Shown here in pieces: positions 46,996 through 59,475 of a stretch of DNA of 64,000 nt. Source of the DNA: Antedon bifida (lineage: Eukaryota > Echinodermata > Crinoidea > Comatulida > Antedonidae); contig OY727093.1 in the NCBI GenBank assembly GCA_963402885.1, positions 11,543,501 through 11,607,500 on the forward strand, given 5' to 3'. The notes beneath the pieces were generated by a model, which did no database searches, was not told where the DNA came from, and worked only from the letters and a program-made list of their open reading frames with translations. Both the position numbers and the translations under genes were made by a program. How positions within the stretch are numbered: position 1 is the stretch's first letter; each line of letters starts with the position of its first letter.

Positions 46996-48140
46996 TTATC
47001 CGTTAGCCCTGTTAACGTCGTGTATGTTGCGATTAAATGAATCTGTAATAAAAACAAAACCAGTGAAATACTCTGCGAGTGCATTATCATCAACTCAATG
47101 ACAATTTTCAATTTTCCTTTTTAAAAATTACATTACTCACTAATTGTTATGTAATTACACATAGCATTTAGGTTAATAGAATCTTTCAATTTCTGTTAAT
47201 GTTTGTAAATTTGGAATTGAAACATATTGTTTGTATTAAAATGAAATTAAATATGAAAAAGGTAGCTTATAAACAGCTCATTAACCCAAAAAGTTATCAA
47301 ACTCATAGGTATATCACTCCTCCCTGGGTATATGAACGACGACTTACCAATATACACACTGGTAACAGGTTCACATACGACAATTCCATTCGACATGTAA
47401 CATACTTCCGACGTCTCACATGTATTGGAATGGGGAGGACATGGCTCTGTATTACAAAAATATCAATGTATCGTTTGTAACTTGTCTTCTGTCAGCAATG
47501 GTGAATATTAATGGGGTAAGAGGCCTTAGTATCACATTAATCAGAACGACGACTTGAGACAAGAAATGCATACCAAACTTTAGACGATTAATCTAAGATA
47601 GCCTAATCATTGTAAATAAATTCTTACTTATAGCCGTACATTCAACTTGTCCATCTTTGAACTAACACATGTCATCATTCCAACATGGGTCGTAACAAAG
47701 ATAAGATTAAATGTGAAATACACTAATTTACATCGATCCAAATACAAATTAACTAAATATTTGTATAATTGGTAAGATTTGACAAATTTAATTTTCAAGG
47801 AAACCTAAAACGACGTTATCAAACCACTTTTTATTTGTATTTTCGACAGACTATTATTAGGCCTAGGCTATATATGCGCTCTCCGTTTACAAAAAATCTT
47901 TGGATCCGCCTCTGACGCACTGGTGCACCTTCAGTCAGACCATGGAGGAAAAATAATCTGTAATTGTAATCTGTAACTTATCTTGAAATGTTTGCAAATT
48001 GTCCCTGAATATAAGAAGTTGACAGCTCTTTAATACCTGTAAATCATTTGTAAAGAAATTACGATATGCTTACGTGCGCCAGATAATTCGACGTTTACAT
48101 ACAAAAATATGAATATTAGAATAGTTGACAATCGAAACAT
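46996..48140 (-). CDS. Gene j: B-leader secreted cysteine peptide, 70 aa
   Basis: Exons 48,074-48,140 (leader MFRLSTILIFIFLYVNVE..), 47,348-47,446 (module) and 46,996-47,042 (tail) join in phase 1 to 213 bases. The module QPCPPHSNTCETSEVC..C has spacing C-x6-C-x5-C-x8-C. The tail DSFNRNIHDVNRANG ends in TAA overlapping AATAAA (46,992-46,997 on the plus strand). Donors are GTAAGC and GTAAGT; acceptors are TAATACAG and TTATTACAG. A dead NPC-type exon (47,640-47,695) lies in the first intron. It is probably secreted; the role is unknown. The paralogues are gene o (near identical), gene f, and broken gene c. Confidence 0.75.
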
Positions 48141-48549
48141 CGCAGAGAGAAATCTAAGAAATGTGAATATAAGACATTATTTTTAAAGTACACAAATGAA
48201 ATTTTCTGTACTGTATACAAACAGTTTATCTCCAACCGTTAAAAATAAGTTACATGCAATATGTTTCATGACTCAATATCATCTTCGACAATTACCCCCT
48301 CCCTAATTGTGTGAATTCCTTGATCAAAGTAAAAAAAAGTGAACGCGCAAAAACCCCTCAGAATTTCAACGAAAATGTGCATACCATTCTCCAGACTAGA
48401 TCCATTCACGGACCAAATATTTGGAACGCGCTCTATAAAACCAATGAATTAAAATTCCAATACTCTGTTAAAAAAAGAAACTAAGGAAATGATATTGAGT
48501 ACATACTAAAAAAAAGTGGGAAAATAAACATAAATATTATGCATATTAT

Positions 48550-48760
48550 AGGCCTACTGAGTCGCTCATAATCAGTATAGTTCCTCCGAGGGACAAACAG
48601 TCTCATGTCCTTTTATACCTAACCTGTGGTGGTCACTTAGATTGTTGGTCGCGCTTATGTGCGTCACTATTAAAGTAGATCGGAATTTCCCTCTTTTCCC
48701 CAAACGAGAGTGCCCCACCGGAGGTGCTAAACGGTCGTGGGCGACGTTTTTTTGTACATA
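48550..48760. repeat. Conserved array block upstream of B genes, copy 2
   Basis: This is the copy of 38,105-38,300. It holds a minus-strand frame of 79 codons that is not conserved in the other copies. Confidence 0.55.
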
Positions 48761-48952
48761 AATTTTTGTTGAATGTTGTCTGGCATGTATGTACATTACA
48801 TTTAAATGCATTTAAATGGTTACCAAACTGACAAGCACTCGCTTGTTGGTATACTATTAAATATTGTAAATGTAATTATGAATTGTGAATAAAATGTGTA
48901 ACTTTAAAAAAAAATGTAAATATAGATATGAATTTAAAAAAAAATTACTTAC

Positions 48953-49034
48953 CTTGTCGACAATATATAGATATGTTGTACCGTTATGCAATTCCACTAA
49001 AATGTGACCCAATGTAATCTGTGTTTTAATATAT
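48953..49034 (-). promoter_or_regulatory. B-type 5' leader exon and TATA-like box of gene j
   Basis: The exon ends TCGACAAG|GTAAGT (edge 48,953). The ATATATTAAAA-type word is at about 49,024-49,034. Confidence 0.45.
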
Positions 49035-49642
49035 CTCATTAAGCATACCTTTTAATATATTAACACTAACGGTTATAGGTTAGAAAGGTTAGAAAATAAA
49101 ATATGTATGCATTTGTGTTAAAATTCGAATAAATAAAACCTATCGAAAACAATGAATTTGTATAATTGATCAGCGTCACCAATTGTAATCTCAAGTCTAT
49201 GAAAAACGTACCGGTATTGCACTAACAATAAATTAAACCATGAACAACGCGACGCATCCTTTACATACCGTAGTCCAATGTACCATTTTATATCATTCTA
49301 GAAATTTAGAATTTTATTTGAGTTATGTTTGACATCCCAACGCGATTTGCTGCGGTAGTTCCATGCCATTTGATGTTGAGCTCCTCGATGTTTCTACCTT
49401 ATTTACAGTGCTCCATCCTCATCCTCCTGTTTTGCCGCTTTTGTAAGTCGACATGTAATTTGGCAGCTATTCCACGTGATGGTACTTTTATATAGGTCTG
49501 ATTTGTTTTTTTTTAAATAAAACACTATTAGGGCCTATTATAACAAATATTCTGATTTAAAAGGAATTTTACACCCGGAAAGTGCGAGTGATTTGTACAC
49601 AACTTAGTGTGTATTATTTCCATACCGTCTTTTTCAAGCTGT

Positions 49643-49689
49643 TTATTGTTTAACCCTATAAGCATCTGCTCTGTTCGCATAAAATTTAG
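49643..49689 (-). CDS. Distal tail exon of gene k
   Basis: After CGTTTTACAG the exon reads AKFYANRADAYRVKQ and stops in CAATAAAC, where TAA overlaps an AATAAA word. It is specific to the C type (compare 30,565 in inverted gene d), and sits about 300 bp past gene k's acidic tail. Confidence 0.45.
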
Positions 49690-49992
49690 CTGTAAAACGA
49701 AAAAAATCAGTGTATTAGAGTCTATTTTAATACTTAGATAAAAGCAATGAAGAACAATTTCTTCTGCCTGTCTGACAATTGATTATGGCCTGTGGTTATC
49801 ATAATCATTTCAACCACTGTCAATCGATGTAGAGGCTTACATGTAAAATATCCATTAAATATTAGGTTTACAGTTTTACCGTAAATAATTACATTCACCA
49901 ACCGTTTTACAAAATATTGCGCGACAACTAATTGTCTGGCACTGACTGTATGGCCTAAATTGATTATTATTATAATAATAATTAATTACGAA

Positions 49993-50713
49993 CTAACGGT
50001 CAGTTCTCGGTTTTTCTTCCACCTCATAACATCGCACAGGTTCTGGTTCTGCGATTAACAAAAAGATGAAATCAACATCAATTAATTTAGAACTAGAATA
50101 TTCCATTACCAACGTATCGTAAATGTGGGACAACTTTGCCCCCTGTTAATGGTGACAACGACAACTTACCGACCGGAGTACATGGATTTAAATGACATGG
50201 ATCGTCTACGAATAAAAAAAGATAAAACCAGCATTAATAAAGCATAATATCGAAATATCAAAACTGTGTGTCTTTATATCCCTGTTACTGTAGACTAATC
50301 GTGGGTTACAATTGTAATTAAAATGCATCATAAAACATCGCATTATTCGAGGTCTACGACTATAGTAAAGTTTCAATACTGTATGTTATTCCATGGATGG
50401 TCACTCCAACATGGTTTTAAAAGAAAAGTTAGAGTAAATGTGAAATACTAATTCCATCGATTCAAATGCAATTGACAAAATATGGGTATAGTAATGAATG
50501 GCTACAGAGCCACTAATTGTGATACGTCGTCGACTGTGTATAACATCCTGAGAATGTCATGAAATTAGTTGACAGAATAGTGACACATTTAATTTACACC
50601 AATATTCATTGACTATAGGCCTAAGTAGGTATCGGTAACTCTCACTAACCTGCGCTAGACAACTCGACGGTTACATACAAAAACATGAATTGAATAATTG
50701 ACAATCGAATCAT
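49993..50713 (-). CDS. Gene k: C-type secreted peptide, shortened module, 51 aa
   Basis: Exons 50,650-50,713 (leader MIRLSIIQFMFLYVTVE..), 50,170-50,205 (module) and 49,993-50,048 (tail EPEPVRCYEVEEKPRTDR) join to 156 bases in phase 1. The module is only DDPCHLNPCTPV: the central part with two cysteines is deleted without loss of frame. With the tail's extra cysteine, three remain. The open frame survives, but the disulfide pattern of the family does not. It could be decaying or newly remodelled. Confidence 0.55.
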
Positions 50714-51072
50714 CTTGCAGAAAGAAATCTAACACTAATAATGAGTAGTCACTAAGTGAAGAAAAACAAAATGTAAAAGTTTAAAATAATGTACACAAAA
50801 AGTAATACAAACATAGTGTTCTTTTGAAAACAATATATTTATAATTGTTTAAAAATTACTAAATATAATAAAGATCTCAAACAATCCTCTGTACTGTGTC
50901 TAGATTTGCCTATTATAGGAATATTTGGTAATACGTTTCACATGTTTCTCCTTCCTAGTATCATATAACCTTACATGATACAGGCACCACATGTAATACA
51001 AATGAGATGCAGTATTACCAAATATTCCTAGGGCAAATATTGATAGATTTTAGGAATTATAAAAATGATTAC

Positions 51073-51120
51073 CTGAGAGAAGCTGTATCGGTACGTAATC
51101 TCAAAACAAATGTGTTATTG
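51073..51120 (-). promoter_or_regulatory. C-type 5' leader exon of gene k
   Basis: The minus-strand exon end AGCTTCTCTCAG|GTAATC is shared with gene g. The exon start is not defined. Confidence 0.35.
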
Positions 51121-51124
51121 TCTC

Positions 51125-52900
51125 ATTATAGGTTGAAGTTTTATCGGTTATCAGTTAAAAATAAATATACATGCATTTGACCTTTCAAAAAAAAAATTAA
51201 AACAAATAACAAAAGACATTGATTGGATACCGGCGGCGGGCAAATAAAAAAAAAACAATTTTTACTAGTTAAAAAAGTTGATTTTCAATTATTTTTGTTG
51301 CCGTTTTGTTTGTTTTGAAATTTGTATTGTTTTTTTTGTTTTCAATCATCATTTGTCTTTTGTGGGTTTGTCCCACTTGTTTATTTCTTCCAAATTAATG
51401 AACATTACAAGAAAATAAATACATAGCAGACAGACGGTAACAATTACTGTATTGCACTGAAGCTTACAATTAATGTTGTTTAATTAAATGATAATATACA
51501 GTGATGTTTCCCTCTGACAATCCTTAACATATGTGAACTATTCGGTTATTTTTTTCCGTTTTTGATTTTTTTTATGTTCTCTTGTAAGTGAATAAGTCAA
51601 ATAAAATCATATTTTACCATACGATACTCCGTCTTTTTAGATTTACAATCTGACATTTCATGTGGTAGCTATAAAAATAAAATTTTGTTTTCAATTACAG
51701 AAACTAATTAATAGTAATCATAGTCTAATTAATAACGATGATGACTTAGATCTTTAATTTTCTGAACGAAGGCTGGTATCCTACTGATAATACCATGGAT
51801 AGGCCATAACCTGTATTATTAATAAATTCTTTATTTAAAATAGCCAATAAAAAAAGTTTACTGAAGTTCACTTTACTTCATTCAGAAAATCATCGCGATA
51901 TCATTCTTCTTTTGGTAAACTTTTGCAGTGTTATGACGTCATGCGTTCAATCGTAATGCACTGAACAAGTGCTCAATTGCCAGTCGACACTGACAGTCGC
52001 CTATCGCACGTAATAGGAATGACGTTATAGGGTAGCAGTCGATTGTCGACGTAAAAATCTAAAAGTCCCTACAAACTTCCGCTAGACAATTCGACGTCGA
52101 TAGTTACATACGAGAACATGAATAGAATAATTGACAATCGAGGGATTGTGCAGAAAGTTTATAAAGATAAGAATATTGACGGCAATAAGGAACACAATAG
52201 GCATATATAAATTGTCTTCTTATGAAAGAAGTTTATTTTTCGTTGAATATGTGAAATAAACTCATCTAGGCCTAAATTTATTTTAAACCAGATCTGAAAT
52301 AAAAATGTACAGTACTTCGTAAATTTTACAACGGATATAAGTTTTTTATCAATTCGAAATTATTATGATGGACTAATAATAATACTAATTTTTGTTCTTT
52401 TATCTATAATTATCTTATATTGATAATTATCTTAATTATCCCTTGACATAGGCCTATCAATGGTTATATTCAAGTCCATTAACATTACAATCATGTATTC
52501 AAACACAGAAATCAATTATAGGTCTACGAAGAAATAAAACAATTTAATTCTATACATATGTATCTATGTATATGATGGTCTTATATTTAAGTAATAAAAA
52601 TGGCAATGCTGTGCGTATCAGTAGCTGGATCTCAATTGAGATACAAATAAAATAAGCAAAACCCTAAATTGTATGTTATAACAGTCAGAATGTACTAAGC
52701 TTGTTGGATTAATTTATTGTTGGTATTTAATGTTTCTATGAGAAATGAAATATCCTCTTTCATCAGATAAAATTATGTTAAATATGTTATAACCAATTAT
52801 GTTTCTGATTAGTTAATTTTGATAATGACAAATGAATGTACCAATACTTTCTATCTACATGGTGTTATAGCATAAGCTAAAATATTAAATTTCACTTCAA
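51125..52900. repeat. Array spacer with copy at 31,000-32,205
   Basis: It shares GGATACCGGCGGCGGGCAAA and the downstream AT-rich spacer with repeat 1. A block from about 51,990 to 52,600, not found at 31.9 kb, carries a decayed leader exon (gene l). Confidence 0.6.
52081..52150 (-). pseudogene. Gene l: leader-exon relic
   Basis: The minus strand resembles the A leader (TTGTCAATTATTCTATTCAT), but ATGTTTCGA has become ATCCCTCGA, removing the start. The donor is altered to GGAAGTTTGT. No module exon follows before 51.1 kb. Confidence 0.7.
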
Positions 52901-52904
52901 AACT

Positions 52905-53110
52905 TCAGGTAACTAAACTTATATGCTGCTAACTACGGCAACGTACACTCTTGCAGTGAAATAAGATCCACCATAAAAGCCCTTTAACTAAAATTAGCTG
53001 TCTCCTCGTTTTATGTAAATGTGGAGTGAACATAATTATGGGAGGGACGTGAATGTGCATATTTTGCATTGGGTGACTTTTCGACTCAGTTAAACAGCCC
53101 AATGTCTTGA
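52905..53110. repeat. Conserved array block, copy 3
   Basis: This is the copy of 32,206-32,420, containing CATAATTATGGGAGGGACGT. Confidence 0.6.
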
Positions 53111-53805
53111 CATCTAAGATTAATCTTTTATAATAATATTATAGTCATGGTATTCATATTTTCAACCCAAAAAGTATGTTTCTAATCGATGTTGTAAATT
53201 ACTTCCGAAATACATTTAATCGTTTGTTCTTTGTTATGTCTTACAGTTTTGCCTCACTCATGGTATGACATATATAATTACCGTATTTATTCGGATTAAC
53301 GTTTGCAGAACAATCAGTAATAAATCTATGCATGCTGCAGCAGACACTGGGTGTGGGCTACCATGGTCTATTAATAGGCATATAATCATTTTATGTATAA
53401 ATCTAAATTTTTAATTATTGTATGTGTTGAAATTTTATTGATACCGTAAGCAACAATTACAATACAAACAAACATTGATTTAATGAGATAATAATCATAT
53501 AGGTCTAAACATTAGCAAAATTGTACATTGTTTTCCAAATTCATATATAGATAATAAAAAAACATTTAAACAGTTCACCATATGTCTATTTTGTCAATAA
53601 AATAGATGGCCATATTAACATATAACACACTATTCAATATTTATGATAATTAGGCCTTACATAATAATTATTATGCACCTTTGACAAACATGTTTTTTTT
53701 TTATGTAAACGCTTATTTTTAATGACTGTTGAGCGCCGTAACAAAGTGATTATGAAATAAAGTTTAAACTGAATAACTCTGAATAATTAATTGTTTTAAT
53801 TGGCG
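53111..53805. other. Array spacer, non-coding
   Basis: This matches 32,421-33,055. Nothing coding is visible. Confidence 0.5.
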
Positions 53806-53809
53806 TGTT

Positions 53810-54120
53810 ACATGACAACACTGCAACGACGCATCACTCGCAGTTAAAGACACATTTATTAACATACACCTGTCATACACCTATCCTTTTATCAGGTATG
53901 TACAACTTTATATTTACTCTTTCATATTCAAATCATTTTTGTTAATGAAGACAACATCATAGGCCATATCTTCTACCAATTTATATATAGATGCTTACGA
54001 TACTGGACAAATTAAGGCATTATGTGGAGATACAGTCCAGAGAATCGAGTAACGCGATGGTGACGGAGAAACGAAAAACTGTATTATGATATGATGATGA
54101 CGACGACAGTCAAGGCGACA
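53810..54120 (+). CDS. Conserved plus-strand exon pair, copy 3 (tentative)
   Basis: Layout and exon 2 are the same as copy 2 (MLTILDKLKHYVEIQ.. or AYDTGQIKALCGDTV..). The donor here is TTTATCAG|GTATGT. Confidence 0.3.
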
Positions 54121-54129
54121 ACGATTTGG

Positions 54130-55232
54130 AGGGAGTATTATTTGGAATGAATTATAATAGATTAGGATTGCCAGGCAGCGTATTATCCTTTTGGAATTTT
54201 ATAGAACTACCCTCTATGAGCAAATTCATAGTCAGTCTACCATCCGATTATTTGACCTCTTTTAAACCATACATGAGTCAAGTAGGGTAGACAGAATTAG
54301 ACAGTCAGTGGAGGATCCATCATTATAGATTAGGGGGAGGGGGGAGAGTTAAATATTTTATAAATGATAAAAATGATCTGTCAGGTTGCAGGATAAAAAA
54401 GTCATTAATTTATTTTAAAAAGACATTGCTGTTAAATTTTAGTGGGTGCTAAAGCCTGTTTAGCCCCCGCCTGACAGTAGGTTCATGTCATCAGTTTGTA
54501 TACACCTCAATCAAGTCTTGTACATCTGACGTAATATTTACGGCACACACTAAAGTACTTGAAAACTTCAAATTTATCGTTTACCACCCTGAACCTACGA
54601 TCCTGTAGTAAAATCCCGAGTGAAATGGACATGGATGGAGTAGTCTGTCCAAAAGTGGACCGAAACTTCCTGATCTGACCGGGGATCTGACGAGACCAAA
54701 ACTTTGACCCTTTAGATTTATTGGGGTTGGTTACATCTATTACACTCTCACCTACTACTAACTAATCTAGGTGTAAAGCCTCAGCAGCGCCTTCCACTCT
54801 AGACTCTATAATAATGATCTATCTATACATTTTTATGAATAAGAATTGTTAAATAACACAAACATAACAAGGTTCTCAAATTGCTTATTCATTAATTTTC
54901 TTCAGCTGCTTCAATTTAAGCTCTTCAATACATTCAATCGATAATTGAAGAACTGTTTCTTTATTTCTTTAGGCCGCCTACTTTTTAAATCATACGCCAC
55001 CCTTTACCAAACACTGATGAGAGTCGGGACTCTGAGATCAAGCAACTATGTGCTAGCCTCCTCCATTTGTTGTCAAAATAATCGTTTCGGTCTCTTCATC
55101 GAAAAAAGTTAATATTGATTCAAATAGGTGAATACGAAAAAAAGTGGTTTAAAAGATATGATGAGTAATAAATCAAATATACGTCAAATACTTATGTTCA
55201 TAATAGTGATTCCGAAGTAAGTACTTACTTAC
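54130..55232. repeat. CARD-unit repeat, copy 4
   Basis: This is nearly identical to 41,050-42,140 and marks the start of the segmental duplication of repeat 3. Confidence 0.85.
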
Positions 55233-55508
55233 CTGAACAATCTACCACGAATTCTGTTGTGAGGGTAATGTGTTTCGAGGGACGAACAAAATGTTTTTAG
55301 AACACCTGTGCTTTTTTTGCGAAAGTAATCGCAGGAATATGTCTGTACAATCGATAGTTGTCTTTCCACCCTGTATTTCTGTCTGTTCAGCTTTAGAAAA
55401 AACACCTTGATGTACTAATGAAGGTAATATTAAGGATACATCAAGTTCATTCAACAGAGTGGCTTTGTGCTTATTTATTAATCTTGAAGCAAAATTAGCT
55501 TCAGCCAT
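55233..55508 (-). pseudogene. CARD-like exon copy 4, frameshifted
   Basis: The first 65 or so codons match copy 1 (MAEANFASRLINKHK.., IFLRLLSQK). An extra T in the T run near 55,316 then shifts the frame, and a 5-base deletion near 55,256 does not restore it. Unlike copy 3, the central 5 bases near 55,425 are present. The donor is conserved. Confidence 0.8.
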
Positions 55509-55897
55509 ATTGTACGTTTAAGATACGAATGCGATACTTTACATACAGGGGGCGCCCTATATATTGTCCAAACCAACCCTCTCAACCAATCTCTTTCAAT
55601 ATGAATGAAAGAATTATAAAGTATCACCAGTTCTCGATTTTAGGCGGCATGTACACATTCTTTTTATTCTAGGCATATTAGACGGGGTCTAGTGAAATTA
55701 ATAAAAGAGTTTTATTTGAGACATTTTTATTGTAGACATCCATGTATCTAAATTACATTTAATCAATGTTATAAAGCAAATTATTTGGCCAAAAATTGAA
55801 GCCAAAAATTACATCCGGAAAACTTAAGCCTACATGCTAAATAATAATCTATTTTCTACTTCTTAGCATCGTCTATTGTTATGATCCATCAGCCCTG

Positions 55898-57236
55898 TTA
55901 TGGTCCGGCAAGCACTGTAATAAGAACCGAATCAATGTATTCACTTGGCAGTCCATATGCTACAGATAACTCTTTCTACAAGTTTCAATCTATCATCCAC
56001 CAATAAACTCCATGCCACTCAGGTTGCTGAACTTACCTTTAAAAGCTTATTAGACTATTTTATGCAGTCACCACGGGTAAATAGACTTATCTTTGGGACT
56101 AAAAAACTGCATCCTTAATGAGGAATGTCCCCTGAATTGTTGTTGGTGTTAGTGTTTTGTGACATGACAACCATAACATGTTCCCTGTCCCTTAATGGAG
56201 ATGTTCCACTTTATGATGGCTAAAATCAATGAAACAAAATTATCGAGTCCGTGATGGTTGCCTAAATCAATATCTCAATCATATGAACAACTTACTTCCA
56301 AGTGCCCGACAAATATAAGATCTAGTAACTTCGTAATAACAACAATAACACATTTGCCCACATGGGTCTTTCTTACATGGAGCTCCTATGAAAAAAAAGT
56401 CGGCACAATTAAGCTAGAACTATCCAAAAAATATCAACGTTATAAGAGTGCGACAATCTGTGTCTCCTGTCATTGACGAGGGGACTATTGATGGTGGCTA
56501 TATTATTAGATAGGCATATTCATTACCATTATAACGACTTACCATCAGGCATAATCGATTGACATCGAGTTCTATCATTTATGAACAGACATACTCTACT
56601 GAGCCCCCTCTTAATTCAATACAACCGTCCCCATCACATGGATTGTCGACTAATAAGAATAAAACATAGATAAAAATCATAATAACAGAACTTTTATTAA
56701 CAAGATAATCAAAGATATGATTAATGCTGGTTCATCCTTTATTAGGCCCCTACATGATTAGCGAAAAGCAATGTTTGCTCCCATCAAGGTCGAAAAAGAA
56801 AAATTGACGTAGTGCGTTTACGGCCGGCCGCGGATGGGTTACAAGATATGACTACACGATTAATCATTGTAAAGACTTACTACATTTAGCTTTTCCATCT
56901 TCAGACAGACACACGGTACCTCCACATGCACTGTAATCACATGGATTGGCTAGAGATACAAAGGTATAATTTAAAATGTGAAATATTACTTGATCCAAAT
57001 ACAAATTAATATTATTATTATTATACCAAACCTTCGGTTTATACAGTAGTTGGACCAGGTAGGCCAAATATATAGGTATAATAATATCAGTAAATCATCT
57101 TGACTGAAGCTCAGCTTTTGGTAGATTATGTCTAAATTGCCAGAATACGATTTAAATGTAACTCTCACTAACCTGCGCTAGACAACTCGACGGTTACATA
57201 CAAAAACATGAATAGAATAATTGACAATCGAAACAT
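55898..57236 (-). CDS. Gene m: duplicate of gene h, one module frameshifted
   Basis: Exons parallel gene h at an offset of about 13.1 kb: 57,173-57,236 (leader), 56,881-56,949 (ANPCDYSACGGTVC..C), 56,543-56,649, 56,296-56,385 (APCKKDPCGQMCYCC..C) and 55,898-55,914 (MLAGP). Two extra bases in exon 3 (107 against 105, at CTCTACTGAG against CTCCTGAG) bring in a stop. Because all boundaries are phase 1, a transcript skipping exon 3 would still encode a 79-residue peptide. It is either a pseudogene or a two-module variant. Confidence 0.55.
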
Positions 57237-57383
57237 CTTGCATAAAGAAGTCTATATTAAGAGGAGTAAGTGAAGAAAAACAAATATGATGACAATATGG
57301 ATCACAAATACAACAATATTGAAAACATTAAGTAATGGAAATATGTATACTGTTAATTAGATCTGAAAAGAATGTTTACTCAC

Positions 57384-57467
57384 CTTAATCGTTAATGCAG
57401 GTAATTTGTATCGTTGTGTAAGCTCTACGTAGACTAAAAGGTGTGGAACATAAACTGGTATTTTATT
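57384..57467 (-). promoter_or_regulatory. 5' leader exon and TATA-like box of gene m
   Basis: GTGAGT donor with exon edge at 57,384, and AATAAAATA at 57,459-57,467. Confidence 0.45.
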
Positions 57468-57546
57468 ATCTCATCACGCATAAGTTTAAATATATTAATA
57501 TTAACTGTTATAATAGAAAGATTAGCAATACATACATGCATCTGTT

Positions 57547-58283
57547 TTACAATGAGAATATTACAGGTTCTGGTTCTGCGATTAACAAAAAGATGAAATC
57601 AACATCAATGAATTTAGAACTAGAATATTCCATTATCAACATATCGTAAATGTGGGACAACTTTGTCCCCTGTTAATGGTGACAACGACAACTTACCGAC
57701 CGGAAAATAAATACATGTAATATTTCCAGCGAATACACACATTCCGTTTTCTTTACATGGATTGGGATGACATGGATCGTCTGCGAATAAAAAAGATAAA
57801 ATCAGCATTAATAAAGCATAATATTGAAATATCAAAACTGTGTGTCTGTATATCCTTGTTACTGTAGACTAATCGTGGGTTACAATTGTAATTAAAATGC
57901 ATCATAAAACATCGCATTATTCGAGATCTACGACTATAGTAAAGTTTCAATACTGTATGTTATTCCATGGTCACTCCAAAATGGTTTTAAAAGAAAAGTA
58001 AATGTGAAATACAATTTCATCAATCCAAATGCAATTGGCAAAACTTAGGTATTTAGTATAATGAATGGCTACAGAGCCACTAATTGTGATACGTCGTCAA
58101 CTGTGTATAACATCCTGAGAATGTCATGGAATTAGTAGACATTTAGGATAGTGCACATATTAAATTTAAAAAAGATAATAATATTCATTGGACTATAATT
58201 AGGTATCGGTCTCACTAACCTGCGCTAGACAACTCGACGGTTACATACAAAAACATGAATAGAATAATTGACAATCGAAACAT
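57547..58283 (-). CDS. Gene n: half-EGF peptide with new short tail, 58 aa
   Basis: Exons 58,220-58,283 (leader), 57,697-57,780 (module DDPCHPNPCKENGMC..C) and 57,547-57,575 (tail EPEPVIFSL, stop) join in phase 1 to 177 bases. The tail differs from gene i's because a deletion of about 625 bp (44,472-45,097 in repeat 3) joined the first codons of the tail to sequence upstream of gene m's promoter, which happens to supply a stop. The same deletion removed the distal tail exon, and leaves gene m's promoter about 80 bp past the stop. Confidence 0.65.
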
Positions 58284-58690
58284 CTTGCAGAAAAAAGTCT
58301 ATATTAAGAGGAGTAAGTGAAGAAAAACAAATATTTTAAAAGTTATGAATAATTGACAATCGAAACATCTTGCAGAAAGAAGTCTATATTAAGAGGAGTA
58401 AGTGAAGAAAAACAAATATTTTAAAAGTTAAGAATAATTGACAATCGAAACATCTTGAAGAAAGAAGTCTATATTAAGAGGAGTAAGTGAAGAAAAAAAA
58501 AATATTTTAAAAGTTATGAATAATTGACAATCGAAACATCTTGCTGAAAAAAGTCTATATTAAGAGGAGTAAGTGAAGAAAACAAATATTTTAAAAGTTA
58601 AAAATAATTGACAACGAAATATCTTGCAGAAAGAAGTCTATATTAAGAGGAGTAAGTGAAGAAAAACAAATATTTTAAAAGTTAAGAACG
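58258..58690. repeat. About 86-bp tandem repeat of the leader exon's 5' edge (gene n)
   Basis: This is the five-copy array homologous to 45,772-46,200, with small private indels (one copy lacks a T in GACAACGAAATATC). It predates the duplication of repeat 3 into repeat 4. Confidence 0.85.
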
Positions 58691-58785
58691 ATGACAATAT
58701 GGATCACAAATACAACAATATTGAAAACATGGAATAATGTAAATATGTAAACTGTTAATTAGATCTGAATAGAATGTTTACTCAC

Positions 58786-58865
58786 CTTAGTCGGTAATTT
58801 GTATCGTTACGCAAGCTCTCCGTAGACTAAAAGGTGTGGACCATGTAAACTGATATTTATTATCT
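58786..58865 (-). promoter_or_regulatory. 5' leader exon and TATA-like box of gene n
   Basis: GTGAGT donor with exon edge at 58,786. An AATAAATA word lies near 58,855, as at gene i. Confidence 0.4.
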
Positions 58866-59475
58866 CATCACGCATAAGTTTAAATATATTAATATTAACT
58901 GTTATAATAGAAATATTAGCAACACATACATGCATCTGTTTTACAATGAGAATAATGAAACGCCAAATAAATTACATCCCGTTCTTTTTATTTCTTTTAT
59001 TTTTTGTTTAATCTTCTTTATAGAGGTTGACTCTAAACAGGATATGCTGACAATCAATTTCTCGATGATGTTTGCGCTTCCCACTTTAATTCGATTGTAG
59101 GTAATTTAAAAAACATATTTTTAAAAACAAGAGTGCCTCTGTAGTACGCAGTTCAAACAATTAAGTTGACTCAGGTTTTCAAGTCGTACCTTGTAATAAT
59201 CGTTTATAATGATAATGATATAGCTAATAGAAATTTAAGAAAGAAAAACCATGACATATAGTTTTGATATTGTTATTTTATTAGATTTATTATATATTAT
59301 TTATATGTCAGTAATTAAAATCAGTGAGTTCTGCTTGAAATCCCGATTTGCTACGGTATTAGTCCCTACTATCCGGGAAATGTGAGTGATGTGCACAACT
59401 TAGTCTATGTAGGCCTACTAAATATCTTAAACTTATGACATATTTCATAACTTCTTATTCACAACGTCTGTTTTA

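Noticed and set aside
48572..48811. 79-residue minus-strand frame in the B block
   Set aside because: The copy at 38.1-38.3 kb has indels that break it, so it is not conserved as coding.
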